A stretch of DNA of 64,000 nt from Streptosporangium saharense (lineage in GTDB: Bacteria; Actinomycetota; Actinomycetes; Streptosporangiales; Streptosporangiaceae), in the NCBI RefSeq assembly GCF_014203715.1, contig NZ_JACHJP010000002.1, positions 620,001 to 684,000 on the forward strand, given 5' to 3'. Made by a program: the position numbers and the translations under genes. Shown piece by piece: positions 60,392 to 64,000 of the stretch. The notes under the pieces are model-generated. The model saw nothing but the letters and a program-made list of their open reading frames with translations, had not been told where the DNA came from and made no database searches. Position 1 is the first letter of the stretch. Each line of letters starts with the position of its first letter.

Positions 60392-61777
60392 TCAGTAGGA
60401 CAGGGCGGGCAGGTCGCCGGTGTTCTCCGGCTCTGGCTCCTCCTCGGGGCCGCGCCTGACGAACTTCATCAGCAGCGCGACCTCGATCACCGCCAGCGCC
60501 CCGTAGAGCAGGGTGAAGCCGCCAAGGCTGAGCGCGGCCTCGGTGACGCTGACGCCGGGCGAGACCGAGTCCGCGGTGCGCATCTGCCCGAAGACGGTCC
60601 ACGGCTGGCGGCCCATCTCCGTGAAGATCCACCCCAGCGAGTTGGCGAGCAGCGGCAGGCCGATGCCCCAGACCGCGATCCAGTACGGCCAGCGCCCCCT
60701 GGGCAGCCGCTTTCCCCGGATGAGCCACAGCCCGGCCAGCGCGACCAGGGCGGCCAGCACGCCGAACCCGATCATCAGGCGGAAGGACCAGTAGGTCAGG
60801 CCGATGATGGGCCGGTAGTCGCCGGGGCCGTACTTGAGCTCGTAGCGGGCCTGGATGTCGTTGATGCCCTCGACCCGGCCGTGCAGGGTGTCGGTCGCCA
60901 GCAGGCTGAGGCCGTACGGGATCTGGATGTTGATGTGGTTGCGGCCGTTGCGGACGTCGCCGACGGCGAAGATCGAGAAGCCCGCGGAGGTCTCGTCGTC
61001 CCACAGCGCCTCTGCGGCGGCCATCTTCATGGGCTGCTGCCTGGTCATGATCTGCGCCTGGATGTGACCGCTGATCACGACGCCGACCGCGGCGACCAGG
61101 GTGACGATCATCCCGACGCGGGCGGAGGCGCGGAACAAGTCCACGTGCCTCTTCCTGAGGAGCTGCCAGGCGCTCACCCCGAGGACGAACATCCCGGCCG
61201 AGACGAACGCGCCGAAGATGACGTGCGGGAAGGTGACCAGGTTCGTGGAGTTGGTGAGCACCGCCCAGATGTCGATGAGTTCGGCGCGGCCGCTCTCCGG
61301 GTTGAGCCGGAAGCCGACGGGGTGCTGCATCCACGAATTCGCCGCAAGGATGAAATATCCGGATATGGCGGTGCCGATCGCCGCCGCCCAGATCGTCATC
61401 AGGTGCAGCCCCGGGGACAGCCTGTCCCACCCGAAGATCCACAGCCCCAGGAAGGTCGACTCCAGGAAGAAGGCGATCAGGCCTTCCATCGCCAGCGGGG
61501 CACCGAACACGTCGCCGACGAAACGTGAGTACTCACTCCAGTTCATGCCGAACTGGAACTCCTGCACGATGCCGGTCACCACGCCCATCGCGAAGTTGAT
61601 CAGGAACAGCTTCCCGAAGAACTTCGTCAGCCGCAGGTAGGCGGGCTTCCTCGTGCGGTACCACGCCGTCTGCAGACCGGCGACGACGGCGGACAGGCCG
61701 ATCGTCAGCGGGACGAAGAAGAAGTGGTAGACCGTCGTTATCCCGAACTGCCAGCGTGACAGGTCCAAGACGTCCAT
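60392..61777 (-). CDS. cydA: Cytochrome bd oxidase subunit I
   Basis: A 461-residue subunit binding all hemes. The haem b595 histidine is in VYHFFFVPLT near residue 18, the b558 histidine in TFPHVIFGAF, and GRQPWTVFGQMRT is the conserved Q-loop flank. The Q-loop is short, as usual in Gram-positive bacteria. The ATG start has CGGAG upstream. A DosR-like box and a hairpin precede the gene, suggesting oxygen-dependent control; I see no Rex site (TGTGAA...TTCACA). Confidence 0.95.
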   Translation of the reverse strand: MDVLDLSRWQFGITTVYHFFFVPLTIGLSAVVAGLQTAWYRTRKPAYLRLTKFFGKLFLINFAMGVVTGIVQEFQFGMNWSEYSRFVGDVFGAPLAMEGLIAFFLESTFLGLWIFGWDRLSPGLHLMTIWAAAIGTAISGYFILAANSWMQHPVGFRLNPESGRAELIDIWAVLTNSTNLVTFPHVIFGAFVSAGMFVLGVSAWQLLRKRHVDLFRASARVGMIVTLVAAVGVVISGHIQAQIMTRQQPMKMAAAEALWDDETSAGFSIFAVGDVRNGRNHINIQIPYGLSLLATDTLHGRVEGINDIQARYELKYGPGDYRPIIGLTYWSFRLMIGFGVLAALVALAGLWLIRGKRLPRGRWPYWIAVWGIGLPLLANSLGWIFTEMGRQPWTVFGQMRTADSVSPGVSVTEAALSLGGFTLLYGALAVIEVALLMKFVRRGPEEEPEPENTGDLPALSY

Positions 61778-61827
61778 GGATGGGGCTCCGTCTCACAGAT
61801 GGTGTCCCAGACAGCGTCTCGAAACGA

Positions 61828-61859
61828 AGGAGGCCCGCCGTAGGGCCTGCGGGCCTCCT
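61828..61859 (-). terminator. Hairpin between stress-protein gene and cydA
   Basis: AGGAGGCCCGC / GCGGGCCTCCT with a 10-base loop is followed, leftward, by TTCGTTT. It can terminate the stress-protein transcript, but also lies just downstream of the DosR-like box. Confidence 0.65.
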
Positions 61860-61861
61860 GT

Positions 61862-61881
61862 AATGGGACTTTCGTCCCGAC
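61862..61881. promoter_or_regulatory. DosR-like box upstream of cydA
   Basis: On the minus strand GTCGGGACGAAAGTCCCATT matches 14-15 of 20 positions of the mycobacterial DosR consensus TTSGGGACTWWAGTCCCSAA, including both GGGAC/GTCCC arms. It is 85 bases before cydA. Confidence 0.6.
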
Positions 61882-61883
61882 CG

Positions 61884-62738
61884 TTACCCCTCTGCCTTGG
61901 CGCGGACCACCGCGACGGGGCAGGCCGCGTGGTGCAGCACCCCGTGACTCACCGAGCCCAGTACGGCGGAGCCGAACCCGCCGAGTCCCCGCGAGCCCAC
62001 GACCACCAGGTCGGCGGTGGCGGAGGCCTCGTTCAGGGCGAGCACGGGGTGCTCGAACAGCACCGCCTGCCGGACCTCGACCCTCGGGTACCGCTCCCGC
62101 CACGGCGTCAGGATCTCGGTGGCGAGCCGCTCCTCGGTGCCGGAGATGTCCTCGATCAGCGGCGTGTAGGCGATGGAGCCGACCGCCATGACGGGTAGCT
62201 GCCAGCCGTGCAGGGCACGCAGCCTGGCGCCCCTGCGGGCGGCCTCCTCGAAGGCGTACTCCAGCGCGGCCTCGGACTCGGGCGAGCCGTCGAACCCGAC
62301 AAGGACCTCGCCGTGCTCCTCGTGCTTCTCTCCCCTGACGACCACGACGGGAACGTCCACGTGCCCGGCCAGCGAGAGCGAGACGGAGCCGAGCAGCAGC
62401 CCGGCGAAGCCTCCCCTGCCCCGGCTGCCGATCACGAGCTGCTCGGCGTCCTCCGCCTCCCGCCGCAGGACCTCGACCGGTCTGCCCGTCTCAAGGGAGG
62501 TGGTGACGGTGAGACCGGGGGCGCGCCCGCGCGCGAGGTCGGCGGCGGCCTCAAGCACGCCCCTCGCCTCCCCCTCCAGCGTCTCCTCAAGCTCCTGCGG
62601 GGTCCCGCGCCGCCAGTCCTCACGCACATGGACGATCCGCAGGGCACTGCCGCGCCGTGCCGCGTCCTCCGCCGCCCAACCGACCGCGGCCTCCGCCGAG
62701 GGGGAGCCGTCCGTCCCGACCACCACGTGTGCCGTCAT
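61884..62738 (-). CDS. Tandem-domain universal stress protein
   Basis: A 284-residue protein of two UspA domains (about 1-142 and 145-284). Both keep the ATP-binding motif: GSRGRGGFAGLLLGSVS and GSRGLGGFGSAVLGSVS. Tandem Usp proteins are typical members of DosR regulons and help survival without oxygen. AGGAGG lies six bases before the ATG and a DosR-like box about 75 bases upstream. Confidence 0.9.
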   Translation of the reverse strand: MTAHVVVGTDGSPSAEAAVGWAAEDAARRGSALRIVHVREDWRRGTPQELEETLEGEARGVLEAAADLARGRAPGLTVTTSLETGRPVEVLRREAEDAEQLVIGSRGRGGFAGLLLGSVSLSLAGHVDVPVVVVRGEKHEEHGEVLVGFDGSPESEAALEYAFEEAARRGARLRALHGWQLPVMAVGSIAYTPLIEDISGTEERLATEILTPWRERYPRVEVRQAVLFEHPVLALNEASATADLVVVGSRGLGGFGSAVLGSVSHGVLHHAACPVAVVRAKAEG

Positions 62739-62812
62739 CTCGACCTCCTGTCGCGTCTGCCTTCATTCGATCACCGCGCCGCCCCGGACTCACCGGCCGA
62801 AGGGCCTTTTCC

Positions 62813-62832
62813 GCGGGGACCTGTGTCCCGAC
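62813..62832. promoter_or_regulatory. DosR-like box upstream of the universal stress protein gene
   Basis: On the minus strand GTCGGGACACAGGTCCCCGC keeps both GGGAC and GTCCC arms at the right spacing. Both boxes continue into the same flank (GTCCCGACCGTT on the plus strand), more similarity than the consensus alone requires. It lies between divergent genes and could also act on the membrane protein gene. Confidence 0.6.
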
Positions 62833-62936
62833 CGTTCCCCGGTCCGGCCGGACTATCCGGCGCCGGGACAGGGGTGGCGGGTATGGTTTGTCCCCTTTGG
62901 GCATATTCATGGGACGCACGGATTCGGGGGACGCTC

Positions 62937-63422
62937 ATGAATCTCACAGCAGGGGCAGCCGCCGCCGCGGCGGGCATCACCGCCCTGGACACCGTCAGCT
63001 ACCTGGACATGGTCGTGCGCGGCCGCCCCGCGAGCGAGGTGCCCGCCGAGGCCGCCGACGAGCTGGCGGAAAGGGCCGGGATCGACCTCGGCCACGGCGA
63101 GAAGGCCGACAGCAGGCGCACCGGCCTGGGCGCGCTGCTCGGCTACACCGCGGGTCTCGGGGTCGGCGTGCTGTACGGCCTGCTGCCCGGCGACCGGCGC
63201 CCCGCGCTGCCGCTGGCCGCGTTCGGGCTGACCGTGGCCGCGATGGCCGCCGGTGACATCCCGCTGGCCGCGGCCGGGGCGACCGACCCCCGGCGCTGGG
63301 ACGCTACCTCCTGGATCTCCGACATCCTTCCGCACCTCGCCTACGGGCTGACGACAGCCGTCGTCTACGACCGGCTCACCCGCCCGCGAGGCCGCCCGGG
63401 ACGCCGCTGGAGAAGGCGCTGA
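62937..63422 (+). CDS. Membrane protein of unknown function
   Basis: A 161-residue protein with three or four hydrophobic segments: an N-terminal Ala-rich stretch, LGALLGYTAGLGVGVLYGLL, LPLAAFGLTVAAMAAGD, and ILPHLAYGLTTAVVYDRL. The C-terminus is very basic. I cannot assign a family. GGGGGA lies six bases before the ATG. It is divergent from the stress-protein gene, sharing a region with the DosR-like box. Confidence 0.7.
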   Translation: MNLTAGAAAAAAGITALDTVSYLDMVVRGRPASEVPAEAADELAERAGIDLGHGEKADSRRTGLGALLGYTAGLGVGVLYGLLPGDRRPALPLAAFGLTVAAMAAGDIPLAAAGATDPRRWDATSWISDILPHLAYGLTTAVVYDRLTRPRGRPGRRWRRR

Positions 63423-63461
63423 CGAGGACGGGAATAGGCGGGGACCGCGACCTGTTCCCGT

Positions 63462-63479
63462 AGTTGAAACTTCAACCAA
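63462..63479. promoter_or_regulatory. MarR/RosR-like palindrome upstream of LLM gene
   Basis: TAGTTGAAACTTCAACCA contains a perfect GTTGAA-ac-TTCAAC inverted repeat 19 bases before the gene. It agrees closely with the operator I recall for RosR of Corynebacterium (TTGTTGAYRYRTCAACWA), which controls related monooxygenase genes. Confidence 0.6.
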
Positions 63480-63496
63480 AGGGAGGACGGGCGAGG

Positions 63497-64000
63497 ATGA
63501 TGCAGTTCGGGATCTTCACCGTCGGCGACGTCACCACCGACCCGACGACGGGCAGGACGCCCACCGAGCACGAGCGGATCAAGGCCACGGTCGAGATCGC
63601 GCTCAAGGCCGAGGAGGTCGGGCTGGACGTCTTCGCGACCGGCGAGCACCACAACCCGCCCTTCGTGCCGTCGTCTCCGACGACCCTGCTCGGCTACGTC
63701 GCCGCCAGGACCGAGAGGCTCATCCTCTCCACGGCCACGACGCTGATCACCACGAACGACCCGGTCAAGATCGCCGAGGACTTCGCGACGCTGCAGCACC
63801 TGGCCGACGGGCGCGTGGACCTGATGCTCGGGCGGGGCAACACCGGCCCCGTCTACCCGTGGTTCGGCAAGGACATCAGGCAGGGCATCCCGCTGGCCAT
63901 CGAGAACTACGCGCTGCTGCACCAACTGTGGCGCGAGGACGTCGTGGACTGGCAGGGCCGCTTCCGCACCCCGCTGCAGTCCTTCACCGCCACGCCCAGG
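63497..64000 (+). CDS. CE1758-type FMN-dependent luciferase-like monooxygenase (3' end outside window)
   Basis: The first 168 residues are present, cut by the window edge. MQFGIFTVGDVT, AEEVGLDVFATGEHHNPPF, TTLITTNDPVKIAEDF, RVDLMLGRGNTGPVYPWFG and IENYALLHQLWREDVVDW match the CE1758 branch of luciferase-like monooxygenases. Its substrate is unknown; relatives in Corynebacterium belong to an oxidative-stress regulon. GGGAGG lies ten bases before the ATG; the adjacent in-frame ATG is an alternative. Confidence 0.85.
   Translation, partial: MMQFGIFTVGDVTTDPTTGRTPTEHERIKATVEIALKAEEVGLDVFATGEHHNPPFVPSSPTTLLGYVAARTERLILSTATTLITTNDPVKIAEDFATLQHLADGRVDLMLGRGNTGPVYPWFGKDIRQGIPLAIENYALLHQLWREDVVDWQGRFRTPLQSFTATPR

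Noticed and set aside
1-64000. tRNA, rRNA, riboswitch, insertion sequence or phage attachment site
   Set aside because: I looked for TPsiC-like GTTCGA-type arms, transposase motifs, terminal repeats and known riboswitch cores and found no convincing case; a covariance-model scan would be decisive.

Overview
The window is high-GC actinobacterial chromosome (roughly 70% GC by eye). GTG and TTG starts are common and several promoters look leaderless. Gene content includes an IdeR/DmdR-type iron box, DosR/DevR-type regulation, F420/FMN luciferase-like enzymes and large STAND, MoxR and CHAT proteins. The style fits a filamentous actinomycete, most likely Streptosporangiaceae (Streptosporangium/Nonomuraea type); that placement is inference. 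I see no rRNA, tRNA, CRISPR array, insertion sequence or prophage.

Layout. (1) 1-7747, minus: a three-gene operon of DUF4407 membrane protein, dynamin-like GTPase and giant Hsp70/SrfB-like ATPase (cut by the left edge). (2) 8418-10087: XRE-PPOX regulator and zinc alcohol dehydrogenase. (3) 10223-15523: secreted M4 protease with a chitin-binding module, an IclR regulator and a membrane-anchored STAND-like ATPase. (4) 15688-20559: leuA with a leucine-rich leader peptide, a divergent GntR regulator and GNAT enzyme, a secreted beta-helix protein and a small zinc ribbon. (5) 20870-24907: amino-acid permease, kynureninase and PucR regulator. (6) 25075-30680: DUF4265 protein, an LLM/BMP/deaminase/MFS operon with MarR, a VOC protein and a SAV_915 protein. 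The deaminase is frameshifted as sequenced. (7) 31163-31903: chitin-active-type LPMO.

(8) 32142-41741: a tightly coupled four-gene operon of HExxH metalloprotease, CHAT (caspase-like) protease, 1740-residue STAND/WD40/transmembrane protein with a CHAT-like tail, and an unknown protein. This is my best candidate for an undescribed system. (9) 41688-55655, minus: SWIM protein, DUF5682-vWA fusion, MoxR ATPase, a ~1.2-kb intergenic array of imperfect 12-bp repeats, a 1656-residue unknown protein and a DUF4132 protein. Blocks 1, 8, 9 and the STAND at 13.8-15.5 kb give a concentration of NTPase-centred systems of the kind proposed to act in biological conflict in multicellular bacteria.

(10) 56349-64000: SRPBCC protein, iron-boxed siderophore-interacting protein, small membrane protein and MarR, then a low-oxygen group (DevR-like response regulator, cydAB, universal stress protein) with two DosR-like boxes, a membrane protein, and a CE1758-type LLM enzyme cut by the right edge behind a RosR-like palindrome.

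Recurring themes: neighbouring genes are often joined by 4-base NTGA stop/start overlaps; several regulator genes start 6-8 nt after a -10 hexamer; and the octamer CCGTACGG is strikingly frequent across the window.
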